Below, piece after piece: positions 9,489 through 17,917 of a DNA stretch of 64,000 bases (position 1 is the stretch's first letter; each line of letters begins with the position of its first letter). Made by a program: the position numbers and the translations under genes. This DNA comes from Rhodococcus sp. IEGM 1379. Its GTDB lineage: Bacteria > Actinomycetota > Actinomycetes > Mycobacteriales > Mycobacteriaceae. Below the pieces are notes generated by a model. The model searched no databases. It was given only the letters and a program-made list of their open reading frames with translations, and was not told where the DNA came from. The DNA lies in contig NZ_JASHKR010000013.1 in NCBI RefSeq assembly GCF_030056815.1, forward strand, positions 1 to 64,000, written 5' to 3'.

Positions 9489-9617
9489 ATGACATCGACG
9501 AAACTCACACAGGCACAACGGATGCGGGAAAACGGAATGCACCTGACCGGTATCGCCGAGATCATCAGAGTCGGACCGACCACGCTGTACTGACACCTCA
9601 AAGACCTGCTTCCCCGA
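9489..9617 (+). pseudogene. serine resolvase C-terminal HTH remnant with internal stop
   Basis: The frame KLTQAQRMRENGMHLTGIAE, IIRVGPTTLY, stop, HLK is the C-terminal helix-turn-helix of a Tn3-type resolvase/invertase, where ...TLYRHLK would be expected; an in-frame TGA replaces the codon after TLY. No catalytic domain is present upstream. Confidence 0.6.
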
Positions 9618-9719
9618 GCCGCTTCTGTACAGGACGTGGCGGGTACGACCGGTCAGTTCGACGGCAGATACTGCCCGCACGCGCGCTGGTCGTCGCGATC
9701 GGTGTCGACAGCGTCGCGG

Positions 9720-10133
9720 CTAGCCGACCAGCAGGCTCGTCAGCTCAGGGCAATACGTTGCTGTTGCAGCACCCACGAAGAAGCCGGCCTTCTCCTCGGT
9801 CCAACTCGTGTTTTCGTCCAGGACTGCCTTCACGGTCGAGTTCGCGACGGACCCATCCGACTGCCCTGCATCGATGAGGGAGCACACTTGGCCTGCCTGC
9901 GTAACGAGGCCGTCTTGGTCTGCGTCGTAGTCGAAGCTGCTCATGTTCAGGGCGACGAAGAACTGCATGTCTTTCTCGCTGTCGGCGGCGTTCTCTTGCG
10001 ATGCGGCCATCGCGGTTGTCGTCGAAACCTCGGTGGTGGTGGGGTTGTCCTCGCCTTCTTCCTCGGAGGAGGAGCATGCAGTCAAAAAGAGAGCGGTAGC
10101 GGTGAGAGCAATTGCGGCAATTGTCCGTTTCAT
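9720..10133 (-). CDS. DUF732-like secreted lipoprotein
   Basis: 137 residues. The N-terminus MKRTIAAIALTATALFLTAC is a classic lipoprotein signal ending in a lipobox (LTAC), so the mature protein is anchored outside the membrane by its Cys. A Ser/Glu/Thr-rich linker follows. The C-terminal domain (FFVALNMSSFDYDADQDGLV, AGQVCSLIDAG, AGFFVGAATATYCPEL) has the paired-cysteine helical pattern of DUF732 proteins common in mycolate-containing actinobacteria. Function is unknown. It sits within the 1.1-kb insert that separates two PLD-gene fragments. Confidence 0.8.
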   Translation of the reverse strand: MKRTIAAIALTATALFLTACSSSEEEGEDNPTTTEVSTTTAMAASQENAADSEKDMQFFVALNMSSFDYDADQDGLVTQAGQVCSLIDAGQSDGSVANSTVKAVLDENTSWTEEKAGFFVGAATATYCPELTSLLVG

Positions 10134-10397
10134 AGTTCAAGATTCAACCAGACCGGTCGTTAGAGTTCCTAATTGTCCAGTGGCCGATACGCACAGGTTG
10201 GGATGCTGTATCTCCATGAGCCATATGCCTGGCGAAGAGGTCACGGTCGTACGGGCGATCGCCATGCATCGTCGCGATCAGCAAAGTCGCGGGAAGGGTG
10301 GGGTGCTGATGCCTCGGCCGGGCTGACTGGCCACCACCGCAGGCAGGCCGACGACTGATCACGCATGGCGCCGACGAGGTAGTCGACGACCTCGCTG

Positions 10398-10682
10398 GGC
10401 AAACCCAGCAGTATCACATCCGGTGATGTGATCGTCTTCGTCTCCGCCGACGAATGGATCTACCCGCCGGCCATCGTGGCCTCCGAACCCATCCGGATCC
10501 CGCGGACCGGCGGCGCGGTGATGGTTTTCCTGCGTATCCGCACCAACCTGCCCCCACTGCCCCTCGCCACTGCCGAGAAGATGCTCTCCGACCTCGGACA
10601 CCCCGGTCCAAGGTTGCGGACCGACCACTACGTCCCCTCTATGTCCATCCGGACTGCACTGTTAGCGCTGTGGGACCTCTGA
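10398..10682 (+). pseudogene. fragment of phospholipase-D-like gene (C-terminal part)
   Basis: Translates to SSITSGDVIVFVSADEWIYP, then VASEPIRIPRTGGAV and FLRIRTNLPPLPL, ending SIRTALLALWDL with its stop. This matches the last 90 residues of the protein at 30460-31407. Its first 27 bases repeat, nearly exactly, the end of the fragment at 9228-9254, so the two pieces overlap and flank a 1.1-kb insert. Confidence 0.8.
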
Positions 10683-10944
10683 CCAACTGAGCACATCCCG
10701 TCGATCCGATTTCACCACCGCGGTTGCCTACATTTGCCGGAGCATCCACGTTGCGGCGCACATTGATTGGTTCCCTTGCAAGCGCCACATCGGTAGCGGC
10801 ACCACAGCCTGGAGTATCGTCTCAGGCCAGGCACACGAGTTGGCGTACAAGTACGCAACCAACCCCTATGCCGCAAACACCTGCACCACACGTGTCCGGA
10901 CGGACACCGATCGAACCGGACACGACCAATCATCCGAAGGAACC

Positions 10945-11247
10945 ATGGCAACCGACTACGACGCACCACGACGCACCGAAGCCGACGAAGAAACAGACGA
11001 TTCGTTGGCCCAATTGACCACCGGCCGCAACGAAACCCAATCCGCCGCCGTCGACATCGACGAACCTGACGCAGCGGAATCCTTCGACCTGCCCGGCTCA
11101 GACCTCTCCGGTGAGGAATTCACGGTACGAGTACTACCGAAACAGTCGGACGAGTTCACCTGCATCAGTTGTTTCCTCGTCCACCACCGCAGCCGCCGAG
11201 CAGACCCCACCTCGGATCAGCTGCTCTGTCGGGACTGCGCGGGCTGA
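10945..11247 (+). CDS. DUF4193 zinc-ribbon-like protein
   Basis: 100 residues starting MATDYDAPRRTEADEE after a good ribosome site (AAGGAACC). The acidic N-terminal half, the segment SFDLPGSDLSGEEF and two CxxC knuckles (FTCISCFLVHH and LLCRDCAG) match DUF4193, a small conserved actinobacterial family, usually chromosomal and single-copy, of unknown function. The start at 10945 is preferred over an upstream in-frame start at 10840 because family members begin with MATDYD. Finding it here suggests an accessory paralogue. Confidence 0.85.
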   Translation: MATDYDAPRRTEADEETDDSLAQLTTGRNETQSAAVDIDEPDAAESFDLPGSDLSGEEFTVRVLPKQSDEFTCISCFLVHHRSRRADPTSDQLLCRDCAG

Positions 11248-12888
11248 GCAACACAAGACGTTTCACACCCCAGACCGGATCGATACCGAGCGGTCCCCGC
11301 TCCCTGATGGAAGGGATCGTGGCCGTCCCGCCGTGCGGGATCGAGAGATGGTCACCTTGCCATGGCGACCAACACACCACTTCGTTCCCGATCTTCCACT
11401 CGGACTACGGTTTTCGAAAACGCTACAGGCCGTAGTTACGAGGTCAAGATCGACATGAATGTAGCCGAAGGGGGATCAGGTGGCCCACCGGCGTGAATGT
11501 GAGTGTCAGTCCGGTGGGCCGTGCGCGCCCGAGCCGGCAAAGGTAGACGCGCATCCATAATGGTATGTCGCGAGATCCGCCCGGACTCCATCGCTCGGAC
11601 GGTTCGCGTTCCCTTCATCGATGTTCCTTCGCAGTCCATCCACAGAGTTCGAGGGTCGCCTGTCGCGTAGATCAGGTGACCTGCGCCCGTCCGAGCGCCG
11701 TGGAGAGTTTCCGCAGCCTGCACATCGCCCAGAAGCAATTTGAGATCCTCGAGTAGATGTAACTTGGCGCAAACTGGCACTACCAAACGTAATCCCGTAC
11801 GTTTGCGCTTCGGCGCCGCCGCATTCCCGACCCGAACCCGCTTTGTGGCGCCCGGCCCCGCCGATGCGACATACCCCCAGACCGTCTGCGGGGCAACATG
11901 GTTTACGCACTGCTTCCACCTCGCTTTCACGGTGCGCACGCCTCACCGAACGAGCACATTCCCGCGAACTCTTGTCACCGCAAGTGCTCGCTCATCTCGA
12001 CGACCACGGTAGGTGTCGAAGACCCTCACCCACAGGCCATGACAAATCACCGGGCCGCGCGATCAGCGCCCCACTGACGAGATCCGCCCCATTTCGGCGA
12101 GGGCAGGCGATCCCGGATTCAGGCGACCGCCTGCTCGCCTCGGCGACCGAGGCCGGTCCCCGAGGCGAGCAGGCGAAGCAGGAACGACGATGCTCCGCCC
12201 ACGAACGCGACGGACACGCGCTCCGCGGCAAGCCCTGGCCAAGTCCTCCTGGGAGGAATACCGTATGCAGAGCGGAGCGGTGAGCGCGAAGTGGTTAGCT
12301 CAATCCGAGACGCACACATGGTCCGCCCACCGACTGTGCACTCGCCGGGGGGGTTGACCCTCTGCCGCACGAGTCGGGAATGTCGGGCGATCACCGGTCA
12401 TCACTTACACGGTGAAGTCAGCGGTCTTCATCAGTGAAACGAAAAGTATTCGGATGCAGGGTTTCGCGTTCTCGAGACGCGAGTACGAAACTCGCCGACA
12501 CGGGCGGGCCCTTCGGCAAAACGCTCGACTTACGTTGCACACCAGAAGGATACGATTCAACCCTCGCGCAGTCGCAGTGTAGCTGCACTCAGTGCGCCGG
12601 CCCCGGCCAACGGGCCGGCTGACGCACCGCGTGGGTCCGCCGGTACCGCAGCAGTGACCAACCATCCGCCCGGGCAGCCCATACCGCGGTGCAAAACACA
12701 TCGTAACTGGAGGTCAACGTTGACCCAGAGGTCACACCGTCGTAGACGGTGTTGTCAGCGCGCAAGTCCTGATACGCGGCCCACCAACAGCCCGAGGCCT
12801 TACTCCGCTGTGGACGCCGAGGCCGCGGACGGATACCCTGAACTTGTTGGTTCATTTTGAATCAAGAAAGGTGGGACGTACGAGCACC
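11248..12888. other. 1.6-kb region without a recognisable gene
   Basis: Both strands contain only short overlapping frames with arginine- or proline-rich, non-gene-like translations. The single clear structural signal is the inverted repeat at 12128-12175. A minus-strand frame near 12600-12850 (DLRADNTVYDGVTSGSTLTS) looks somewhat protein-like but has no identifiable family. Confidence 0.5.
12128..12175. repeat. perfect 16-bp inverted repeat
   Basis: CGCCTGCTCGCCTCGG at 12128-12143 is matched by its exact reverse complement at 12160-12175, with a 16-base spacer. There is no T-run after either arm, so it is not a standard terminator. It may be a recombination or protein-binding site, or a transcribed hairpin. 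Confidence 0.65.
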
Positions 12889-13353
12889 ATGGATCTCAGC
12901 CGGGAACAGGTGGCGGAAGAACTCGACGGAGTCGCCGCGCGGCTACGTCTGGACAACCGCGCGCTACTGAAGGCAGTGGCGCAAGCCCAGCGTGTAGGCA
13001 TGGTCCACCGAGAGATCGAAAAGCACCTCGACGTCTCCCAGAGCACGGTGCACCGTCTACTCCAAAAGGCCACAGCGGACCCGAAGGCTCTCGATGCGAG
13101 GCCCGCGGACATTATCGACCAACGAGCCGCCGGGCAGATCCGCACCGAAGAGATGATGAACCAACTGTTGAGCTGGAACTACACGTTCGGGCACATCCCG
13201 ACAATCGACGGCACCGCGACGGACGCCCACGAACGGGGCAGTTGGGACGACATCGAGCGCGCCTACTACCGCCGTCTGCTGACCGAGGACGAGGTGTCCC
13301 AACTGATGGAGCGGAACAGGAATGCGCTCGAGCGGGCAGCACGCGGCAAGTGA
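12889..13353 (+). CDS. helix-turn-helix protein paired with an Abi-like gene
   Basis: 154 residues. Residues about 30-65 (ALLKAVAQAQRVGMVHREIE, KHLDVSQSTVHRLLQKA) form a clear helix-turn-helix of the sigma-region-4 / MerR-like kind. The rest is acidic and helical (DIERAYYRRLLTEDEVSQLM). The next gene starts with GTG overlapping its stop, so the two were co-translated. Because the second gene resembles Abi proteins, this one may be its regulator or antitoxin; that role is inference. Confidence 0.7.
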   Translation: MDLSREQVAEELDGVAARLRLDNRALLKAVAQAQRVGMVHREIEKHLDVSQSTVHRLLQKATADPKALDARPADIIDQRAAGQIRTEEMMNQLLSWNYTFGHIPTIDGTATDAHERGSWDDIERAYYRRLLTEDEVSQLMERNRNALERAARGK

Positions 13354-13890
13354 AAGACCCTGCTTCCCTTGACGTTTCTTCCCGCGACGCCGTCGCCAAG
13401 CAACTCGCCGACATGTCGGCGCCGGGTGGACCGTTGGACACCTCCTCGCCGCTGAACACCACGATCCGCTACGCAGCGTCGATGCAGCGGCTCAACTTCC
13501 GCCGGGCGGTGATCGACCGGTACCTCGAGGACGTCGACACGCCGCTCCAGGGGCACTGTCAAGTTAATCGATTCGTCGCCTTCCCCGAATCAAACCAGCC
13601 TCACCAGTCACACGCGAGCTGGATGTTCCGGAGCGCGGATCGACCAAATCAATGCTTGATTGCTTAACTTGACAGTGCCCTGCCGGAGCGGTCGTGGAAA
13701 CGCCTCTACCCGGTACTGGTGTCCCTGCAATCCGTGCTCGACTCCGTGTCTCCGCGCAGCAGTTGGGCGCGCCGGCTCCACGAGCTGCTCAACACCCGTC
13801 CACAGGTGAACCTGGCCAGGATCGGTGTCCCGGAAGGTTGGGCGGACGACGACTTCTGGAGCCGACACATCACGCGAGACCGGGCATCAC
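13350..13890 (+). pseudogene. Abi-like (abortive-infection type) gene disrupted by a MITE and truncated
   Basis: Starting with GTG at 13350 the frame gives RYAASMQRLNFRRAVIDRYL up to 13550, is interrupted by the 130-bp MITE, and resumes as RSWKRLYPVLVSLQSVLD, SPRSSWARRLHELL, then IGVPEGWADDDFWSRH. The last part has the look of the C-terminal region of Abi_2 proteins (a Tyr-Pro-Ile/Val-Leu helix, SPxSSWxxRL, GxPxxW). IS6 debris follows at about 13900. The N-terminal Abi_2 signature is absent here; an unconnected fragment of that kind lies at 28611-28735. The gene is inactive. Confidence 0.6.
13551..13680. mobile_element. MITE-like element, copy 2 (130 bp)
   Basis: Perfect 17-bp terminal inverted repeats GGGCACTGTCAAGTTAA and TTAACTTGACAGTGCCC enclose about 96 bp without coding capacity. 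It is the reverse-oriented homologue of the element at 4683-4811 and interrupts the Abi-like gene. Its ends match the consensus of IS6-type termini seen at 400, 31453 and 43947. No target duplication is evident. Confidence 0.85.
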
Positions 13891-13904
13891 AAAATTCCGG
13901 TCAT

Positions 13905-14372
13905 TGTCAAGATATTTGGAGTGCAGCAGTTTTCGGACAAAGTGGGGCATCGCACGGAGATGTCGGTCAGGCAGCGATGGTCGGTTCGGTGACTTGATCC
14001 CACGCCTGAAATCCGGCGACCATTTCGGTGCGGTGGTCGGTGGTAGTCCTACCGCGCCGCGGTGGGCTGCAGTGTCGGGAGATTCGGCTGAACACAGCGA
14101 GGAATCGTTGTGCTGCACCGACCGAGTGGGACCATGTCATCGCCCGTTCCCGTTGTCGGGTCGGCTGGTGGGAGTTCTCGCACCGATTGCTCGAGTATTT
14201 GTTCCGCCGGTGCTCGACCGACGACATCATCTGCCGGTGTGCAACTCGATACGAAGCGAACTTGTCGGCGATCAGCACCCGCGGCGGGCAACCCTGATGT
14301 TTGAGGAGTATGCGGAAGAACCTGATCGCAGCCCTGCCATTCCGCTTTCTGTTCCTTCGCAAGAGATTTGGT
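13905..14372 (-). mobile_element. IS6-family transposase C-terminal remnant
   Basis: On the minus strand: AAIRFFRILLKHQGCPPRVL, ADKFASYRVAHRQMMSSVEH, RRNKYSSNRCENSHQPTRQR, then AQRFLAVFSRISRHC. These are the second catalytic Asp, the glutamate region and the conserved tail of an IS6 transposase. The N-terminal third is missing. The outer end (TTGTCAAGATATTTGGAGTG...) matches the ends at 38186 and 63727, marking one IS6 subfamily. Confidence 0.85.
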
Positions 14373-14583
14373 TCACTCACCCAAGTGCATGGCTGCGGAT
14401 ACCGTCAGGAGTCCACCATCAGCCGAGAGTGTGGCTCCCGAAATCCAGCATGACCGTGGCCCGGTAAGGAATGCGACTGCCTGAGCGGCGTCCCAGGTAT
14501 TGCCACCCGCGCCGAACGGGTGACGCACCGATGTTCCTTGCGCCGCAACTTCATAGCGACGCGACAGACCGTTTGACAGGCGC
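14373..14583 (-). pseudogene. C-terminal fragment of an SDR gene
   Basis: The minus-strand translation RHPFGAGGNTWDAAQAVAFL then CWISGATLSADGGLLTVSAA is the C-terminal substrate-lid region of a short-chain dehydrogenase (the usual W-D-x-A-x-A-V-x-F-L and G-x-x-x-x-x-D-G-G pattern). The Rossmann core and catalytic residues are gone. It is trapped between the IS6 remnant and the carbamoylase gene. Confidence 0.65.
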
Positions 14584-14584
14584 T

Positions 14585-15811
14585 TTACCCGCAAACCCAG
14601 TCCGCCATGACGTCCGCCAGCGCCTCGGCGCCCCGGTTGCAGTCGTCTGCTTCAGCGAACTCGTCGGGTGAATGGGACACGCCGGTGGGGTTGCGGACGA
14701 ACATCATCGCGGTGGGGACCTTCGCCGACAGGATTCCCGCGTCGTGACCAGCAGCGGTCGGCAGGACGGGGATGTCACCGAGGTGGGCAAGGGAGCGCCG
14801 CAGCCGTTCACGGGTCGACTGCGGGAACTCGACAATCGGCGTCACCGACTCAGCGTCGACTTCGAGGCCTATACCGTCGGCGGCCGCGTAGGCCTGCGCC
14901 TCGGCAGTGATCTGATCCACGAGCTTGGTGAGTGTTTCCTCGTCGGCCGCGCGGGCATCCAACCAGGCCCGCACTTCCGATGGAATAGCATTGGCGCCGT
15001 TGGGAAGAACTCGAATTTTCCCGAACGTCGCGACGGCCTCGTGCAACTCCGCGGCCGAGCGGGCGGTGTGGACCGACGATGCGAATGCGAGCATCGGGTC
15101 GCGACGGTCGACGAGGCGGGTGGCGCCGGCGTGGTTGGCTTCCCCGGAGAACACGAACTGCCAACGACCGTGGGGCCAGATCGACGAGGCGACGGCGACG
15201 GGGCGATCGATCAGGTCGAGGGCGCGTCCCTGCTCGACGTGCAGTTCGACATATACCCCAACACGATCGACCAGATCAGGATCCTCTCCGAGATGGACTG
15301 GGTCACGGCCTGCACTCAGCAGCGCCTCGGAGAGGGTGATGCCATCGTTGTCCCGCAGCGCCAAGGCGCGGCCCGGCGCCAGTACTCCGGTGGACAGTTG
15401 CGAGCCGACGCAGGCGACACCGAAACGTGCGCCCTCCTCGTCCGAGAATGCCGTGACCGCAACGGGACGTGTCGGCTCGATCCCCCGAGCACGCACGATG
15501 TCGATCGCGGCAAACGCCGATACCACGCCCAGCGGGCCGTCGTAGGCACCCCCGTCGGGTACCGAGTCGAGGTGAGATCCGGTGACGAATGCACCACGGG
15601 GATCGCCGTCCCACCCCTCGGGCATCCACCAGGCCCAGAGGTTGCCGTTTCGATCCTCCTCGACCGTCATACCGCGCGACCGCGCACAGTCCGAGAACCA
15701 CTCGCGCAGCGTCATGTCAGCGTCGTTCCACGCGAATCTTCGGTATCCACGAGTCGACTTGTGCTGTCCCACATCGAGGGTGGTCGCCCACAGTGAATCG
15801 AAGGAGGTCAT
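14585..15811 (-). CDS. M20-family N-carbamoyl-amino-acid hydrolase / allantoate amidohydrolase-like
   Basis: 408 residues, standard for the hydantoinase/carbamoylase branch of peptidase family M20. Di-metal ligand motifs are visible: GSHLDSV (His), YDGPLGV (Asp), SDEEGARF (Glu-Glu), VELHVEQGRAL (His) and GVSHSPDE (His). The family removes carbamoyl or ureido groups from amino acids, releasing ammonia and CO2. It is the last gene of the six-gene minus-strand nitrogen operon, about 70 bp after the FMN glutamate-synthase-like gene, so its product could feed ammonia into the glutamine-synthetase-like enzyme. Exact substrate (N-carbamoyl-sarcosine, ureidopropionate, allantoate) is not decidable from sequence. 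Confidence 0.88.
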   Translation of the reverse strand: MTSFDSLWATTLDVGQHKSTRGYRRFAWNDADMTLREWFSDCARSRGMTVEEDRNGNLWAWWMPEGWDGDPRGAFVTGSHLDSVPDGGAYDGPLGVVSAFAAIDIVRARGIEPTRPVAVTAFSDEEGARFGVACVGSQLSTGVLAPGRALALRDNDGITLSEALLSAGRDPVHLGEDPDLVDRVGVYVELHVEQGRALDLIDRPVAVASSIWPHGRWQFVFSGEANHAGATRLVDRRDPMLAFASSVHTARSAAELHEAVATFGKIRVLPNGANAIPSEVRAWLDARAADEETLTKLVDQITAEAQAYAAADGIGLEVDAESVTPIVEFPQSTRERLRRSLAHLGDIPVLPTAAGHDAGILSAKVPTAMMFVRNPTGVSHSPDEFAEADDCNRGAEALADVMADWVCG

Positions 15812-15879
15812 GTTCTCGGTCCTCTACTGGTAATGCCGGACGTCAGTCCGCGTGATTGTCGGTGTACGAGCCGTGCCGC

Positions 15880-17196
15880 TTACATGGCGCCGGGAATCCA
15901 AGTCGTCCCGGCCAGTGGAACCCGGGCCATGGCCGAGGCTTCCACGGTGAGGGCGACGAGGTCCTCGGGTTCGAGGTTGCGCAGGTGCGACTTGCCGCAG
16001 GCGCGGGCGAGAGTCTGCGCTTCCATCGTGAGCACCCGCAAGTAGTTCGCGAGCCGTCGTCCACCTTCGACGGGGTCGAGGTTCTTCGACAATTCCGGAT
16101 CCTGCGTGGTGATCCCGGCAGGGTCCCGGCCTGCCTGGAAGTCATCGTAAAATCCGGCCTTCGAGCCGAGCTCCTCGTACTGTTTTGCGTAGCGAGGGCT
16201 GTTGTCACCCAACGCGATCAAAGCTGCGGTACCGATCGCGACGGCGTCAGCGCCGAGGGCCATCGCCTTTGCGACGTCGGCTCCGCTGCGGATACCGCCG
16301 GACACGATCAGCTGCACCTTCCGGTGCACCCCGAGTTCCTGGAGCGCCTGGACCGCTTGTGGGATCGCGGCCAGCGTCGGGATACCGACGTGCTCGATGA
16401 ACACGTCCTGAGTGGCGGCGGTGCCACCTTGCATGCCATCGACGACGATGACGTCGGCGCCGGCCTTGACTGCGAGCTTCACGTCGTAATAGGTGCGGGC
16501 GGCGCCGACCTTGATGTAGATCGGCTTCTCCCAGTTGGTGATCTCACGCAGTTCGATGATCTTGATCGCGAGGTCGTCAGGGCCGGTCCAGTCGGGGTGT
16601 CGGCACGCCGACCGCTGGTCGACGCCCATCGGCAGGGTGCGCATACCGGCGACGCGCTCGGTGATCTTCTGCCCCAGCAGCATTCCGCCACCACCGGGCT
16701 TGGCGCCCTGACCGAGGACGATCTCGATCGCGTCAGCCTTGCGCAGATCGTCCGGGTTCATCCCGTACCGCGACGGTAGGTACTGGTAAACCAGGTTCTT
16801 CGATTGCCCGCGTTCCTCGGGGGTCATGCCACCGTCACCGGTGGTCGTGGACGTGCCGACCTCACTGGCACCGCGACCGAGCGCTTCCTTCGCCTGCCCG
16901 GACAACGCGCCGAAGCTCATGCCGGCGATAGTGATCGGAATATCGAGGTGCAGCGGAAACTTTGCGTTGCGGTCGCCGAGCACGACGTCGGTGTCGCACT
17001 TCTCGCGGTAGCCCTCCAGCGGGTACCGCGACATCGAGGCACCGAGGAACAGCAGGTCGTCGAAGTGGGGCAGCTTCCGCTTGGCACCCCAGCCGCGGAT
17101 GTCGTAAATGCCGGTCTCGGCGGCCCGCTGGATGTCAGAGATGACGCCGCGGTCGAACGTCGCCGATTCACGTAGGGCCGGGTTCGGTGTAGTCAT
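15880..17196 (-). CDS. FMN-binding glutamate-synthase-like protein (GltB central domain)
   Basis: 438 residues equivalent to the stand-alone synthase domain of GltB. Seen: ITIAGMSFGALSGQAKEALG, the GGGMLLGQK loop, the barrel strand VIVVDGMQGGTAATQ, the phosphate site IVSGGIRSGADVAKAMALGA, and near the C-terminus ARACGKSHLRNLEPEDLVAL, the region that holds the iron-sulphur-linked segment. With the amidotransferase and GXGXG proteins encoded just upstream it reconstitutes a three-subunit glutamate-synthase-like enzyme, as in the N-methylglutamate synthase (Mgs) and GlxBCD systems. It starts 10 bp after the GXGXG gene. Confidence 0.88.
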   Translation of the reverse strand: MTTPNPALRESATFDRGVISDIQRAAETGIYDIRGWGAKRKLPHFDDLLFLGASMSRYPLEGYREKCDTDVVLGDRNAKFPLHLDIPITIAGMSFGALSGQAKEALGRGASEVGTSTTTGDGGMTPEERGQSKNLVYQYLPSRYGMNPDDLRKADAIEIVLGQGAKPGGGGMLLGQKITERVAGMRTLPMGVDQRSACRHPDWTGPDDLAIKIIELREITNWEKPIYIKVGAARTYYDVKLAVKAGADVIVVDGMQGGTAATQDVFIEHVGIPTLAAIPQAVQALQELGVHRKVQLIVSGGIRSGADVAKAMALGADAVAIGTAALIALGDNSPRYAKQYEELGSKAGFYDDFQAGRDPAGITTQDPELSKNLDPVEGGRRLANYLRVLTMEAQTLARACGKSHLRNLEPEDLVALTVEASAMARVPLAGTTWIPGAM

Positions 17197-17206
17197 GACG
17201 GTTCTC

Positions 17207-17917
17207 CTAGTACGCGCTGGCGTTGTCGACGTGGAAGTTATAGAGCTGGCGGGCGGAGCCGTAGCGTGTGAACTCGGACGGGTCTACATCGAAAGCCGCC
17301 GCTGCGAGCAGCTCCCGAAGTTCCGTCAGGTGCTCCTCGCGCATCTCCTTCTTGATGCAGTCGGCTCCGAGAGAGGCGACGGTGCCGCGCACGTAGATAC
17401 GTGCCTCGTACAACGAGTCACCGAGGGCCTCCCCCGCGTCCCCGAGGACCACAAGACGTCCGGCCTGACCCATGAATGCGGACATGTGCCCGATGTTGCC
17501 GCCGACGACGATGTCGACGCCCTTCATCGAAATACCGCACCGCGCAGCGGCATTGCCGTCGATCACGAGCAGTCCGCCGTGGGCGGTGGCGCCCGCTGAC
17601 TGTGACGCATCGCCTTTGACGTGGACGGTGCCCGACATCATGTTCTCGGCGACCCCCACCCCGGCGTTGCCGGTAACCGTGACGGTGGCCTGCTGATTCA
17701 TGCCGGCGCAGTAGTAGCCGACGTGCCCGTCGATAGTGACGTCGATGTCGGAATCGAGACCACAGGCGAGCGCATGCGCACCCTGGGGTCCCGTGATGGT
17801 GACCGACTTCGGAGCCTCCGGTGAGGTGAGTTGCTCGTTGACGGCACGGATGCTCGACGTCGCAAGGTCCAGGACGGTCGTGACCGTGATCGTTTCAGTG
17901 GTGGCTACCGGTGCCAT
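17207..17917 (-). CDS. GXGXG-motif protein (GltB C-terminal-domain-like subunit)
   Basis: About 236 residues forming a right-handed beta-helix typical of the glutamate-synthase alpha3 domain: repeated turns such as VTITGPQGAHALACGL, VTIDGHVGYYCAGM, VTVTGNAGVGVAENM, VHVKGDASQSAGATAHGGLL, VVGGNIGHMSAFMGQ. I prefer ATG at 17917, giving MAPVATTETITVTTVL, over upstream starts, because it overlaps the preceding amidotransferase gene by only 13 bp. It is the structural middle subunit of the split glutamate-synthase-like complex. Homologues are GlxC and MgsB; which it is cannot be decided by eye. Confidence 0.85.
   Translation of the reverse strand: MAPVATTETITVTTVLDLATSSIRAVNEQLTSPEAPKSVTITGPQGAHALACGLDSDIDVTIDGHVGYYCAGMNQQATVTVTGNAGVGVAENMMSGTVHVKGDASQSAGATAHGGLLVIDGNAAARCGISMKGVDIVVGGNIGHMSAFMGQAGRLVVLGDAGEALGDSLYEARIYVRGTVASLGADCIKKEMREEHLTELRELLAAAAFDVDPSEFTRYGSARQLYNFHVDNASAY

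Noticed and set aside
4683-13680. Target-site duplications flanking the two MITE copies
   Set aside because: Flanks of neither copy show a matching 8-bp direct repeat; none is claimed.
14672-15796. Plus-strand frame of about 370 codons opposite the carbamoylase gene
   Set aside because: Typical GC-bias shadow: the minus-strand frame contains all metal-binding motifs of the M20 family, the plus-strand frame none.
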